A stretch of 64,000 nucleotides of DNA from the NCBI RefSeq assembly GCF_000145275.1, contig NC_014393.1, positions 248,001-312,000 of the forward strand, written 5' to 3'. Position 1 is the stretch's first letter, and each line of letters begins with the position of its first letter. The notes below the pieces were generated by a model, which was not told the origin of the DNA, did no database searches, and was given only the letters and a program-made list of their open reading frames with translations. The position numbers and the translations under genes are program-made. This DNA is from Clostridium cellulovorans 743B (GTDB lineage: Bacteria > Bacillota > Clostridia > Clostridiales > Clostridiaceae). Below are positions 17,424 through 25,694 of the stretch, piece after piece.

Positions 17424-17774
17424 ATGGGAATACAAGATATAATTGAAGGTAAAAAAGAATGGAGAGCACACATGGCGCGTGTCAAGGCACTCCCAAAAGA
17501 TTATCAGATTGTTTATAAAGAGATTCAAAAATATCTCTTTAAGATTGGATTAGTTGAGCTAACCGACGGGATAGGTTTGCTCTCGGGGATTGTTGATTTT
17601 TTTGAAGAGGGCGCAGCATTGGGCAAAGGTGTACTCGAAGTTACTGGCAGTGATGTAGCGACTTTCTGTGATGATCTAATCAAAGATTCAAAAACTTACT
17701 ATGATATCTATCAAGAATCTGTTGACCAAGAAGTTAATAAGGCAATGAAAAAGGTTATAGATAAGAAAAAATAA
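17424..17774 (+). CDS. DUF1048-family protein, second copy
   Basis: 116 residues. The block MARVKALPKDYQIVYKEIQK and the later VTGSDVATFCDDLIKD align with the preceding paralogue, so the pair arose by duplication and may form a heteromer. The ribosome binding site GGAGG lies a few bases after the previous stop, giving a 9-nt gap. The expected downstream ABC ATPase gene is reduced to a 26-codon stub. Confidence 0.82.
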   Translation: MGIQDIIEGKKEWRAHMARVKALPKDYQIVYKEIQKYLFKIGLVELTDGIGLLSGIVDFFEEGAALGKGVLEVTGSDVATFCDDLIKDSKTYYDIYQESVDQEVNKAMKKVIDKKK

Positions 17775-17783
17775 AATTGAGAT

Positions 17784-17864
17784 ATGGGAATTGAGAAAGC
17801 AATTGAAGTGAAAGGTCTGTGCCTTACCACAAAGTTGGAGTACAATGAAACGCAGAGCCGATAA
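17784..17864 (+). pseudogene. Truncated start of an ABC transporter ATPase gene
   Basis: ATG 17784 opens 26 codons beginning MGIEKAIEVKGLCLTTK, which resembles the first strand of an ABC ATPase (AIEVKGLxKxY), then diverges and stops at 17862. This is exactly where the PadR-DUF1048-DUF1048 operon normally continues with an ATPase. I infer a deletion just inside that gene. Confidence 0.45.
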
Positions 17865-17901
17865 TATGTGAGTGATATTACAGTTGTCAGCTCTTTTTTT
17901 T
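17855..17901 (+). terminator. Rho-independent terminator of the PadR/DUF1048 operon
   Basis: GAGC(cga)TAATAT pairs with ATATTA...GCTC (ending 17893), followed by eight T. Confidence 0.65.
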
Positions 17902-18022
17902 ATGATTACTATTCAAACTATATTAAAAGACGCAGGTTTCAGTAAGGTTACTATATTGTGATAGTGTAAAGGGTCATGTAATTGACAATTTTAACAAAAT
18001 AAAAAAATCTTTTAAGTCATTC

Positions 18023-18062
18023 TTACTATGACATATAGTTGTCATAGTAACCCGAGTATAAT
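18023..18062 (+). promoter_or_regulatory. 11-bp palindrome overlapping a promoter
   Basis: TTACTATGACA (18023-18033) and TGTCATAGTAA (18040-18050) are perfect inverted repeats separated by 6 bp. TATAAT follows at 18057-18062. The palindrome covers the -35 region of the gene at 18093 and is a strong operator candidate for an unlinked regulator. Confidence 0.7.
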
Positions 18063-18092
18063 AACCTTATCAAATATATGGAGGTTATGAAT

Positions 18093-18533
18093 ATGAAGTA
18101 CGAAATTGTAAATTTACAAGAAAAAATAGTGGTAGGAGTTAGTGCTATTACAGGTAATAATGATCCTAATATGGGCAAAATTATTGGAGGTCTTTGGGAA
18201 AAGTTATATCAAGGTGGCATTAATGAAATGATAACAAATAAGGTAAATGAATATGCCATAGGACTTTATTCGAATTATGAAGATGATAAGTATTTAGTTA
18301 CAGTAGGAAATGAGGTATGTAAGGCTGAAAGTGAAGGACTTACAATAAAGAAAATTCCTGTAGGGAAATATGCTAAGTTTTCTATTGAAGGACATATGGA
18401 AAAAGCAGTTGCAGAAGCTTGGAATAAAATTTGGCAAATGGATTTAGATAGAAGTTATGAAGCTGATTTTGAAGAATATTTAAATTCAGATTTTAATAAT
18501 TGTAAGGTTGATATTTATATTTCATTGAAGTAA
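18093..18533 (+). CDS. Stand-alone GyrI-like effector-binding protein
   Basis: The 146-residue protein corresponds to the ligand-binding half of AraC/GyrI regulators without a DNA-binding domain: EKIVVGVSAITGNN at the start, IKKIPVGKYAKFSIEGHMEK in the middle, and VDIYISLK at the end. ATG 18093 is chosen because GGAGG at 18080-18084 lies 8 nt upstream; in-frame ATGs at 18078 and 18087 overlap or crowd that site. Such proteins bind amphipathic drugs or hydrolyse small molecules. A palindrome covers its promoter. Confidence 0.8.
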   Translation: MKYEIVNLQEKIVVGVSAITGNNDPNMGKIIGGLWEKLYQGGINEMITNKVNEYAIGLYSNYEDDKYLVTVGNEVCKAESEGLTIKKIPVGKYAKFSIEGHMEKAVAEAWNKIWQMDLDRSYEADFEEYLNSDFNNCKVDIYISLK

Positions 18534-18573
18534 TTTTAAGAGGTACAATGTGTTAGAAGGGAGTTACGATTAT

Positions 18574-19446
18574 ATGCATGAGGTGATAGCAAAGGGGATA
18601 CTATCTAGTAATAATGGAATGAATATTTATAGAGGATGTACTCACGGATGTATATATTGTGATGCTAGAAGTCTTTGTTATGGAATGGATCATATTTTTG
18701 AAGATATAGAGATTAAGGCTAATGTGGTTCAGTTATTAGAGGATACACTTAAGCGTAAAAGAAAAAAGTGCATGATCGGAACAGGTGCAATGAGTGATCC
18801 ATACATTCAGCTAGAAGAAAAGCTTCAAAACACAAGAAGATGTTTAGAGATAATTGATAAGTACGGATTTGGACTAGCGATACAAACTAAATCAAATAGA
18901 ATATTAAGAGATTTGGACTTGTTAAAAAGTATAAATAGTAAATCAAAGTGTGTTGTGCAGATGACATTAACAACTTATGATGAAGAATTATGTAAGCTTA
19001 TTGAACCAAATGTTTCTACAACAAAAGAACGATTTGAAGTTTTAAAGATAATGAGGGATAACAAAATTCCTACAGTAGTTTGGCTAAGTCCCCTTTTACC
19101 TTACATAAATGACACGGAGGAAAATATAAGAGGGATTTTAGATTACTGTATAGAAGCCAAAGTTAAAGGAATCATAGTATTTGGTATTGGGTTAACATTA
19201 AGAAATGGAAATAGGGAATATTATTATAAGAATTTAGATAAGCATTTTAAAGGTTTAAAAGAGAAATACATAAAGCAGTATGGGAATAGTTATGAAGTAA
19301 TAAGTAAGAATCATGGAAAACTTATGAAAATTATTAAAGAAACCTGTGATAAAAATAATATTATTTGTGACATAAGAGAAGTTTTTAATTATATGAGAAC
19401 TTTTGAAGAGAAAAATAATGAAGTTCAAATAAGTTTTGAGATATAG
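18574..19446 (+). CDS. Radical SAM protein of the SPL family
   Basis: CTHGCIYC gives the CX3CX2C cluster motif (C22, C26, C29) that binds the 4Fe-4S cluster used to cleave S-adenosylmethionine. The context RGCTHGCIYCDAR and the following GTGAMSDPYIQLE and AIQTKSNRILRDLDLL match the SPL-like family related to spore photoproduct lyase. The true lyase also has a conserved cysteine near its C-terminus, which I cannot align here, so the substrate is open. ATG 18574 has AAGGGAG upstream; GTG 18550 is an alternative. It lies 40 bp after the GyrI-like gene. Confidence 0.82.
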   Translation: MHEVIAKGILSSNNGMNIYRGCTHGCIYCDARSLCYGMDHIFEDIEIKANVVQLLEDTLKRKRKKCMIGTGAMSDPYIQLEEKLQNTRRCLEIIDKYGFGLAIQTKSNRILRDLDLLKSINSKSKCVVQMTLTTYDEELCKLIEPNVSTTKERFEVLKIMRDNKIPTVVWLSPLLPYINDTEENIRGILDYCIEAKVKGIIVFGIGLTLRNGNREYYYKNLDKHFKGLKEKYIKQYGNSYEVISKNHGKLMKIIKETCDKNNIICDIREVFNYMRTFEEKNNEVQISFEI

Positions 19447-19568
19447 GAAATTTCAGTGTTTAAAGCACTGGTTAATAGAGAATAGGGGCTTTTTCGCTTT
19501 AAATATCTAGGAGGAAGTTGGATATACATGATATAATTGTAGGTATATATAGAATCGAGGTGCTTCTA

Positions 19569-20498
19569 ATGAAAATGTCTAAAAAACAGTTTGAAGTAAT
19601 AAGGAATTGGATGTATAGAAATGCTAGGCCATTAGATATAGCAAGGTGGAAATATCATTTTGAAAATGGAAATAAGGATGATGTATTAGCTGCTTTATCT
19701 GCATACCAAAATCCAAATGGAGGGTTTGGATATGCACTTGAAGCTGATAGCTGGAACCCTAATTCGTCACCTATACAGACCTGGTGTGCTACAGAAATTT
19801 TATATGAATTAGGAATTACAGATAAAAATAATGAGATAGTAAGAAATATATTATCCTATCTAGACAGTGGAAAAGATTTTCAAGATGGACATTGGATTGC
19901 ACAAATTCCAACAAATGATGACTATCCACATGCAGAGTGGTGGTCTTATAGAGAAAATGTTATTGATCAATGGGGTTATAATCCAACAATCTGCTTAGTA
20001 GGATTCATTTTATATTTTGCTGATAAACAATCAAAGTTATATCAATTAGCACTTGAAATTGCTAAGAAAGCGACTAAAGCATTTCTACAAGATGAAACAT
20101 CAGAAGATATGCACGAAATATCATGCTTTATTAGATACTATCAATACTGCGAAAAAGCAGGTTTAACAGATATTTTTGATGCCGATGAAATGATTAATTG
20201 TTTAAGGCGTAAGGTAAAGTCTTCAATTGGTGAGGATAAAGAGGGTTGGAAGGATAACTATATGTGTAAGCCTTCTCAATTTATGATTACACCGGATAGT
20301 ATATTCTATCTAGATAATAAAGAACTTTCCGATTATGAAATTGACTTCATTATAGAAACGATGAATTCAGATGGGACCTGGAATATAACTTGGAATTGGA
20401 ATGATTACCCTGAGCAGTGGGCAGTAAGTAAAAATTGGTGGAAAGCCACCCAAACTTTGGTTAACATGAGATATCTAAAAAATTTTCAATGTCTATAG
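19569..20498 (+). CDS. Alpha/alpha-toroid protein (prenyltransferase/squalene cyclase-like)
   Basis: The motif LAALSAYQNPNGGFGYALEA is a typical QW-like repeat of the terpenoid cyclase/prenyltransferase alpha-alpha barrel, and MNSDGTWNITWNWNDYPEQW near the end is a second one. No DxDD cyclase motif is evident, so enzymatic cyclase activity is unlikely to be assumed. ATG 19569 is chosen for the GAGGTG ~6 nt upstream. Similar stand-alone proteins are common in clostridia and have no firm function. It seems monocistronic. Confidence 0.7.
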   Translation: MKMSKKQFEVIRNWMYRNARPLDIARWKYHFENGNKDDVLAALSAYQNPNGGFGYALEADSWNPNSSPIQTWCATEILYELGITDKNNEIVRNILSYLDSGKDFQDGHWIAQIPTNDDYPHAEWWSYRENVIDQWGYNPTICLVGFILYFADKQSKLYQLALEIAKKATKAFLQDETSEDMHEISCFIRYYQYCEKAGLTDIFDADEMINCLRRKVKSSIGEDKEGWKDNYMCKPSQFMITPDSIFYLDNKELSDYEIDFIIETMNSDGTWNITWNWNDYPEQWAVSKNWWKATQTLVNMRYLKNFQCL

Positions 20499-20638
20499 AA
20501 AACCATAAAAGATTTTTTAAATAGAATTAATAGAGAAATTTATTATATTATATATAGCAGTGAGCCGATAAAATACGGCATGAAATATCGAGTGAGGTTA
20601 TTGCTAAAAGAGATACTATTGGATTGGGAGTGAGAAGA

Positions 20639-21508
20639 ATGGATTGGGTTAAACAATTGAACGAGTCAATAAATTATATTGAGGAGAATCTTGCAGGTGA
20701 AATATCCTATGAAGCTATTTCAAAAATTGCCGGATGTTCTATTTATAATTTTCAAAGAATGTTTTCATATATAGCAGATAAGCCGTTGTCTGAATATATA
20801 AGAAACAGACGGTTAACTATGGCAGCCTTTGATTTATTGAATAGTACAGAGAGAATAATCGATATTTCTTTAAAGTATGGATATGAATCTCAAGATTCAT
20901 TTACCAGGGCATTCAAAAATTTTCATGGAGTACTGCCTTCAAGTGTAAGAAATGAAACAGTTCAGTTAAAATCTTGTCCTAAGCGCTCCTTTCAAATTAC
21001 GATAAAAGGAGAAAATCATATGAATTATCAAATTGAGCAATGGCCTGCATTCAGAGTAATGGGAATATCACAGAAAATGAAAACCTCAACAGCATTTGAA
21101 ATGGTTCCGAAAGTTTGGGAGAACGCATGGAAGGACGGAACTATGAATAGGTTTATTGAGAAATTTCCTGACTATAGACCAGCAGGGTTTTTAGGAATCG
21201 CCCAAGGAGGGCAATGGGGCGAATCAGAGGAAATGGAATATATAATAGCAGTGACAAATTATGTAGATGTACCAAGCTGTGAACATGTTCCTGCACTGGA
21301 AGGGATGAAGGAATTTGCTTATCCTGAAGCAACATGGGCAATTTTCGAAGCTAATGGAGAACTGCCAGAAGCAATACAGAAGGTTTATAAACAATTTTAT
21401 GGAGAGTGGCTACCTAATTCCGGCTATGAATTAGCGGATCTTCCGGTTATTGAGTGCTATATGCAGGATAATCATCAAGAGGTTTGGATAGCTGTTATAA
21501 AAAAATAG
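20639..21508 (+). CDS. AraC-family regulator with GyrI-like domain
   Basis: Residues ~5-105 carry the AraC double helix-turn-helix (YEAISKIAGCSIYNFQRMFS and DISLKYGYESQDSFTRAFKN). Residues ~130-290 carry the GyrI-like effector domain (NYQIEQWPAFRVMGISQKMK ... EVWIAVIKK). ATG 20639 follows GGGAGTG. It is a paralogue of the regulator at 45508, with the same length and domain order. The terminator that should follow (21609/23170) has been split by an IS256 element. Effector and targets unknown. Confidence 0.87.
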   Translation: MDWVKQLNESINYIEENLAGEISYEAISKIAGCSIYNFQRMFSYIADKPLSEYIRNRRLTMAAFDLLNSTERIIDISLKYGYESQDSFTRAFKNFHGVLPSSVRNETVQLKSCPKRSFQITIKGENHMNYQIEQWPAFRVMGISQKMKTSTAFEMVPKVWENAWKDGTMNRFIEKFPDYRPAGFLGIAQGGQWGESEEMEYIIAVTNYVDVPSCEHVPALEGMKEFAYPEATWAIFEANGELPEAIQKVYKQFYGEWLPNSGYELADLPVIECYMQDNHQEVWIAVIKK

Positions 21509-21631
21509 ATAGAGTATGAATTATTCTTCTATTTCAAGTTGTTACTATGCAATATTTTATCTCAAGGATACAGAATATTTGTATCAGCTAATAAATGATG
21601 GTGATACTAAAAGACTGATTACATCAAGAGG

Positions 21632-23161
21632 GAGCCTGTAAATTATTTCGTGTATTCTTATCTTCTTCTTGGAAATAACCATTAATTTATAGTCTTAGAC
21701 AGGCTTGGATTTTTGTCTAAGTATGTATATTAGTGAAGAACAATTTATTTCCTTCATAGGTATATTATTAACATTTATTGCACATAATATACCTAAGGAA
21801 ATTTACTAAAGGGACTTTAATCTTAGATTTAATTCTAGATTAAGGTTCTTTTTATGCCATTTTTTCAAACACTTCGCTAAATACTATTTTTAATTGATTG
21901 ATTACTAAATCCCATTCACGATAATTTCTATTCCATTTTGTTGATATTTTTGAACTGCTAAATATAGCATCTTTAATAAACTTTCATCATTAGGAAATAT
22001 TAGCTTAGTCTTTGTTACTTTTCTAAATTGACTATTTAAGCTCTCTATTACATTTGTAGTATATATTATTTTTCTTATATTTTGAGGAAAGGCAAAGAAT
22101 GTACTTAAATTATCCCAATTATCTTCCCAACTTTTACTGCGTTTGGATACTTCTGAGACCATTTATCCTTTAAAGCTATCAAATATTCCATAGCTACTTC
22201 CTCATTAACGGCACCATATATATACTTCAGATCTGCAACAAAAGCCTTTTTATCCTTATATGGTATATACTTCATACTAGAACGTATTTGGTGTATTATG
22301 CATCGTTGAATTCTAGCGAATGGAAATGTTGCGCCAATCGCATCCTTAAAGCCGTTTAGGCCGTCAACACAGAAGATTAGTACATCTTGTACGCCTCGAT
22401 TCCTAAGGTCATTTAGAACAGAAAGCCAAAACTTACTACTCTCATTTGCACCAATCCATATTCCTAACACTTCTTTTTCGCCGTCCAGGCTTACGCCTAT
22501 TACTACGTAAGCTGCTTTAAGTACAATCTGTTTCTCTTCTCTTACTTTATAGTGGATTGCATCCATAAAGACAAATGCATATGTGTTTTCTAAAGGTCTA
22601 TTCTGCCATTCTGATACCATTGGCAATATCCTATTAGTTATATTTGACACTGTTTCTGCACTTATATCTACATCATATAAATTTTTAACCTGTTCAGATA
22701 TATCTCTTGTTGTCATTCCCGAAGCATAAAGCGATAATACTTTATCTTCAATTCCATTTATGGTTCTTTGATGTTTTGGTACTATTTTAGGTTCAAAATC
22801 TCCATTTCTATCCCTTGGAATATTCAGTTCTATTGCACCTAATTCTGTTTTAACTTTCTTTTTTGAATAGCCATTTCTACTATTATCGCTTGCTTTTTCT
22901 GTTACATCATACTTACCATAACCTAATTCTTCATCCATTTCTGCTTCCAAAGCCTCTTGTAAAACATCTCTAAACATTCCTTTTATGGCATCTAATACTT
23001 CATTAGCATTAGTAAAGTTCTGCTCCTTTATAAATTCTCTCAATAATTCTTTCGACACATTTGACATAAAAAACAACTCCTTCTTGTAATATATTGTTAT
23101 TTCAATTATTACCAAGAAGAAGTTGTTTTTATTCAGTTTACACAAAATTTTTTATACGGCC
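21632..23161 (-). mobile_element. IS256-family insertion sequence, 1530 bp, with 8-bp target duplication
   Basis: TCAAGAGG occurs at 21624-21631 and 23162-23169, an 8-bp duplication typical of IS256. The ends are imperfect inverted repeats: GAGCCTGTAAATTATTTCG on the left and GGCCGTATAAAAAATTTTG (reverse complement) on the right. The transposase gene occupies most of the element on the - strand and is frameshifted twice. About 220 bp at the left end are non-coding and hold a terminator-like hairpin (~21812-21850) and a partial copy of the dispersed repeat (~21682). Confidence 0.9.
21852..23067 (-). pseudogene. IS256-family transposase, two frameshifts
   Basis: Translation starts at 23067 (MSNVSKELLREFIKEQ) behind AAGGAG. 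The Mutator-type catalytic parts are present: FMDAIHYKVREEKQ with the first Asp, FCVDGLNGFKDAI with the second Asp, and RCIIHQIRSSMKY. Near 22140 the frame is lost at NAVK; adding one A restores SWEDNWDNLSTFFAFPQNIR and NVIESLNSQFRK, which holds the catalytic Glu. Near 21935 a second missing A is needed to reach EWDLVINQLKIVFSEVFEKM and a stop at 21852. Both losses are in A runs. Unless these are sequencing errors, the element cannot move by itself. Confidence 0.88.
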
Positions 23162-23209
23162 TCAAGAGGTGTAATCAGTCTTTTATTTATTACAGTAAAT
23201 GAGAAATGT

Positions 23210-23587
23210 TTAAGAATTTGATTTCGATTTATCAAGTTTAAGTTGTTCTTCGCCCCATCTAGACAATTCACTTAATGCAGGAAGTAGCGCTTTACCCCTT
23301 TCTGTTAGAGCATATTCAACCTTAGGAGGAATGGTTTCATGCTGGATTCTAACAATAAGGTTATGTTCTTCTAGTTCCTTTAAAGATTTTGTAAGCATCA
23401 TGTTAGTAATACCGTTAACTTTTCGTTTTAATTCATTATATCTAGTGAAATTATTTTCAAATAAGTACCACATGATAGGCAACTTCCACTTTTGGCCGAT
23501 GATATCTAATGCGTATATAAGTGGACATTTTGTCTCGTATTTATTATCATTATGGAATTCTACATTGCAATCTATACCATTATTCAT
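23210..23587 (-). CDS. HxlR-family transcriptional regulator
   Basis: The 125-residue protein contains the HxlR winged helix: ALDIIGQKWKLPIMWYLFEN, FTRYNELKRKVNGITNMMLT and VEYALTERGKALLPAL. Members sense reactive electrophiles, oxidants or quinones. It is divergent from a flavoprotein gene at 23740, the usual target arrangement, with two inverted repeats in between. Cysteines near the N-terminus (C7 and C21) could serve as sensors, but this is inference. Confidence 0.88.
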   Translation of the reverse strand: MNNGIDCNVEFHNDNKYETKCPLIYALDIIGQKWKLPIMWYLFENNFTRYNELKRKVNGITNMMLTKSLKELEEHNLIVRIQHETIPPKVEYALTERGKALLPALSELSRWGEEQLKLDKSKSNS

Positions 23588-23610
23588 AATTACAACTCCT
23601 TTAACTTTAA

Positions 23611-23698
23611 TAGTATACTTTTTATACTAACACAGAAAAAACTGCGTACTTATATATTTATGGTCTTAAGATATATAATTATAGCATAAAACCATAAA
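23611..23698. promoter_or_regulatory. Divergent promoter region with two inverted repeats (candidate HxlR operators)
   Basis: TAGTATA (23611-23617) and TATACTA (23623-23629) form one short palindrome next to the regulator gene. TTTATGGT (23657-23664) and ACCATAAA (23691-23698) form a wider dyad toward the flavoprotein gene. Confidence 0.5.
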
Positions 23699-23739
23699 TA
23701 CAAAAATGAGTAAAAATATAAAAAAATAGGGGTGTCGCT

Positions 23740-24393
23740 ATGAAGGTTTATGCTATTAATGGAAGTCCAAGAAAAAATAAGAATACGGCTACATTACTTC
23801 AGAAAGCTTTAGATGGAGTAAAAGAAGCTGCAAAAGATAAAGAAGTTGAAACTGAAATAATTAATTTATATGATTTAAATTATACTGGATGTAAAAGTTG
23901 CTTTGCCTGTAAAAGAATTGGCGGTACAAGTTATGGAAAATGTGCCGTAAAAGACGATATTCATGAAGTTTTAGAGAAAATATCTCAAGCTGATGGGGTT
24001 ATTTTTGGTTCTCCAATATATTTTGGTACTATAACAGGCCAATTACAATCATTTTTAGAAAGACTATTATTCCCTTACTTGGTGTATGATAAGAATTATT
24101 CTACAATTTCACCGAAGAAGATGCCAATAGCATTCATTTATACAATGAATGTTGCAGAAGATTTTATGGATAATGTCGGATATTTATCAACCTTTAATAA
24201 AACTGAATCTACCATTGGACGTATATTTACAAAACCATCAGTTATGTATTCAAATAATACTTACCAATTTGATGATTACTCAAAATATGAATCTAGTGCC
24301 TTTTCTGAAGAAGAAAAGGCAGCTCATAGAAAAGTTCAATTTCCTTTAGATTGTGAAAAAGCATTTGAAATAGGTAAAAGTTTAATTAAGTAG
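23740..24393 (+). CDS. NAD(P)H-dependent FMN reductase / flavodoxin-like oxidoreductase
   Basis: The 217-residue flavodoxin-fold protein starts with the FMN phosphate loop NGSPRKNKNT, and has the second FMN segment GSPIYFGTITGQLQSFLER. CKSCFACKR introduces three closely spaced cysteines, as in iron-sulfur flavoproteins of anaerobes; an additional Cys lies at GKCAVKDD. It probably reduces quinones, nitro compounds or O2-derived species. Regulation by the divergent HxlR protein is likely. Its own terminator lies at 24481. Confidence 0.85.
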   Translation: MKVYAINGSPRKNKNTATLLQKALDGVKEAAKDKEVETEIINLYDLNYTGCKSCFACKRIGGTSYGKCAVKDDIHEVLEKISQADGVIFGSPIYFGTITGQLQSFLERLLFPYLVYDKNYSTISPKKMPIAFIYTMNVAEDFMDNVGYLSTFNKTESTIGRIFTKPSVMYSNNTYQFDDYSKYESSAFSEEEKAAHRKVQFPLDCEKAFEIGKSLIK

Positions 24394-24480
24394 AATATTA
24401 AATTATGACGATATTTTCTTGCTATTAATCATAAGGTTTTTTAGAAAGTTATAATTAAGTAACGTTCAGCATTAACTATG

Positions 24481-24521
24481 CTCCCTTGAGATATCTTGAC
24501 TAAATATTTCAAGGGAGTTTT
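24481..24521 (+). terminator. Rho-independent terminator
   Basis: CTCCCTTGA (24481-24489) pairs with TCAAGGGAG (24509-24517), followed by TTTT. Confidence 0.85.
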
Positions 24522-24952
24522 AGGTTTAGATAAAATAGGTTCAGGGGAGATTCCATAATAATATGAGTAGCTTGCTAAAGGTGACATAGAGACAATTATT
24601 CTAGGTTATGCGACAATTATCCATAACGAAAAGACGGTTATTTATAACGAAAAGTCAGTTTTCAGAGTAATAATGGTCTACTGTATATTTAAATCAGTTT
24701 ATAACTAGACATTGATTAACTAGCTTAAAGATAATTTTTAGATTTAAAGATATATCATAATAATATTTTGATACTGACAATAGATATAAGCAGGCATATT
24801 ACAGATAATTTGAGTTTATAATATGATTAGTTAAAATATTGTTTAAGCAAGCTAGGGAGTGAATTCAAAAAATATATGTAGTCAAAGTGAAAATTAAGTC
24901 AGTGTAAGAGTTTAAAGGCTTTTGTCACTAGATATTTTAAGGAGAATAAAAT
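24522..24952. other. 431-bp stretch without a recognised gene
   Basis: Two 21-bp tandem units ending in ATAACGAAAA are at about 24612-24653, and a third begins. They could be read as a short Arg/Lys-rich frame, but there is no ribosome binding site. The rest shows nothing beyond AT-rich sequence; a promoter for 24953 presumably lies here but is not clear. Confidence 0.4.
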
Positions 24953-25588
24953 ATGACAGAGTTTTGGGAAAAAAGCTTTATAGAGAAACAAACGATGTGG
25001 GGATTTAACCCATCAGAGTCAGCTGTTATTGCCAAAGATCTTTTTATTGAAAATAATATTAAAGATATATTGATACCAGGTATTGGTTATGGGAGGAATG
25101 CAAAGGTATTTATTGATAATGGTATAAATGTTACAGGAATCGAAATCTCAAAAACAGCTATTGATTTGGCAAAACAACATGGAATTAATATCAATATTTA
25201 TCATGGTTCAGTTGGAGATATGCCTTTTGAAGATAAGCTTTATGAAGGGATATTTAGCTATGCACTTATTCATTTATTAAACGAAAGAGAGAGAAAAAAA
25301 TTTATTAGTGATTGCTATGAGCAATTAAAACAAGGTGGATATATGATATTTACAGCAGTTTCAAAAAAAGCACCTATGTTTGGAAAAGGCCAAAAGCTTG
25401 ATGAAAACTATTATGAAACAATGCCAGGAGTAAGAATCTTCTTTTATGATTCTGAGTCAATAAAAAAAGATTTTGAAGAATATGGGCTTGTAGAATTCTC
25501 TGAGATTGATGAAATAGATAGTGATAATAAAGATAAACCTCCAATGAAGTTTTTATTGATAAAATGCAAGAGAACCAAATCCAGATAA
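24953..25588 (+). CDS. SAM-dependent methyltransferase, class I
   Basis: The 211-residue protein has the Rossmann-fold methyltransferase motif I (ILIPGIGYGRNAKVF), the acidic end of strand 2 (VTGIEIS) and motif IV around FSYALIHLL. The N-terminal FWEKSFIEKQTMWGFNPSES resembles the TehB/thiopurine-like group that methylates small toxic anions or thiols. It is monocistronic, with a hairpin terminator overlapping its stop. The substrate cannot be read from the sequence. Confidence 0.82.
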   Translation: MTEFWEKSFIEKQTMWGFNPSESAVIAKDLFIENNIKDILIPGIGYGRNAKVFIDNGINVTGIEISKTAIDLAKQHGININIYHGSVGDMPFEDKLYEGIFSYALIHLLNERERKKFISDCYEQLKQGGYMIFTAVSKKAPMFGKGQKLDENYYETMPGVRIFFYDSESIKKDFEEYGLVEFSEIDEIDSDNKDKPPMKFLLIKCKRTKSR

Positions 25589-25610
25589 TGGAGAGGTTCT
25601 CTTTCTTTTA
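25569..25610 (+). terminator. Rho-independent terminator overlapping the methyltransferase stop
   Basis: AGAGAACC (25569-25576) pairs with GGTTCTCT (25595-25602), then a T-rich tract. Confidence 0.75.
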
Positions 25611-25620
25611 TATAATAGAG

Positions 25621-25694
25621 TGGGAGGTGCGGACATTTTCTTGGACCAGCTAAGTTGGAAATTCAAGGCGCTGTCTGTACTCCTTAGGGCTCAT
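25621..25694 (-). mobile_element. Terminal remnant of an IS3-family element
   Basis: On the - strand the sequence reads MSPKEYRQRLEFPT and stop, the usual end of an IS3-family OrfB transposase. It is followed by an end-like sequence (TGGTCCAAGAAAATGTCCGC) that finishes at 25621. Only ~74 bp survive. The break lies on the LysR stop codon, so the LysR gene may take its last codons from this scar. Confidence 0.6.

Larger units (their letters stand above)
21609..23184 (+). terminator. Rho-independent terminator split by an insertion sequence
   Basis: AAAAGACTGATTACA (21609-21623) and TGTAATCAGTCTTTT (23170-23184) are perfect 15-bp inverted arms. Removing the element and one 8-bp duplicate leaves a hairpin with loop TCAAGAGG and a T run, i.e. 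the original terminator. Confidence 0.85.

Noticed and set aside
18574..19446. Bona fide spore photoproduct lyase
   Set aside because: The cluster motif fits, but the sequence is of the wider SPL-like family and the lyase-specific C-terminal cysteine could not be placed.
21905..23145. Two separate transposase genes
   Set aside because: The two frames are consecutive parts of one IS256 transposase joined by single-base frameshifts.
24612..24660. 21-bp tandem units as iterons or a small gene
   Set aside because: Only about two units, no ribosome binding site, no replication gene nearby.
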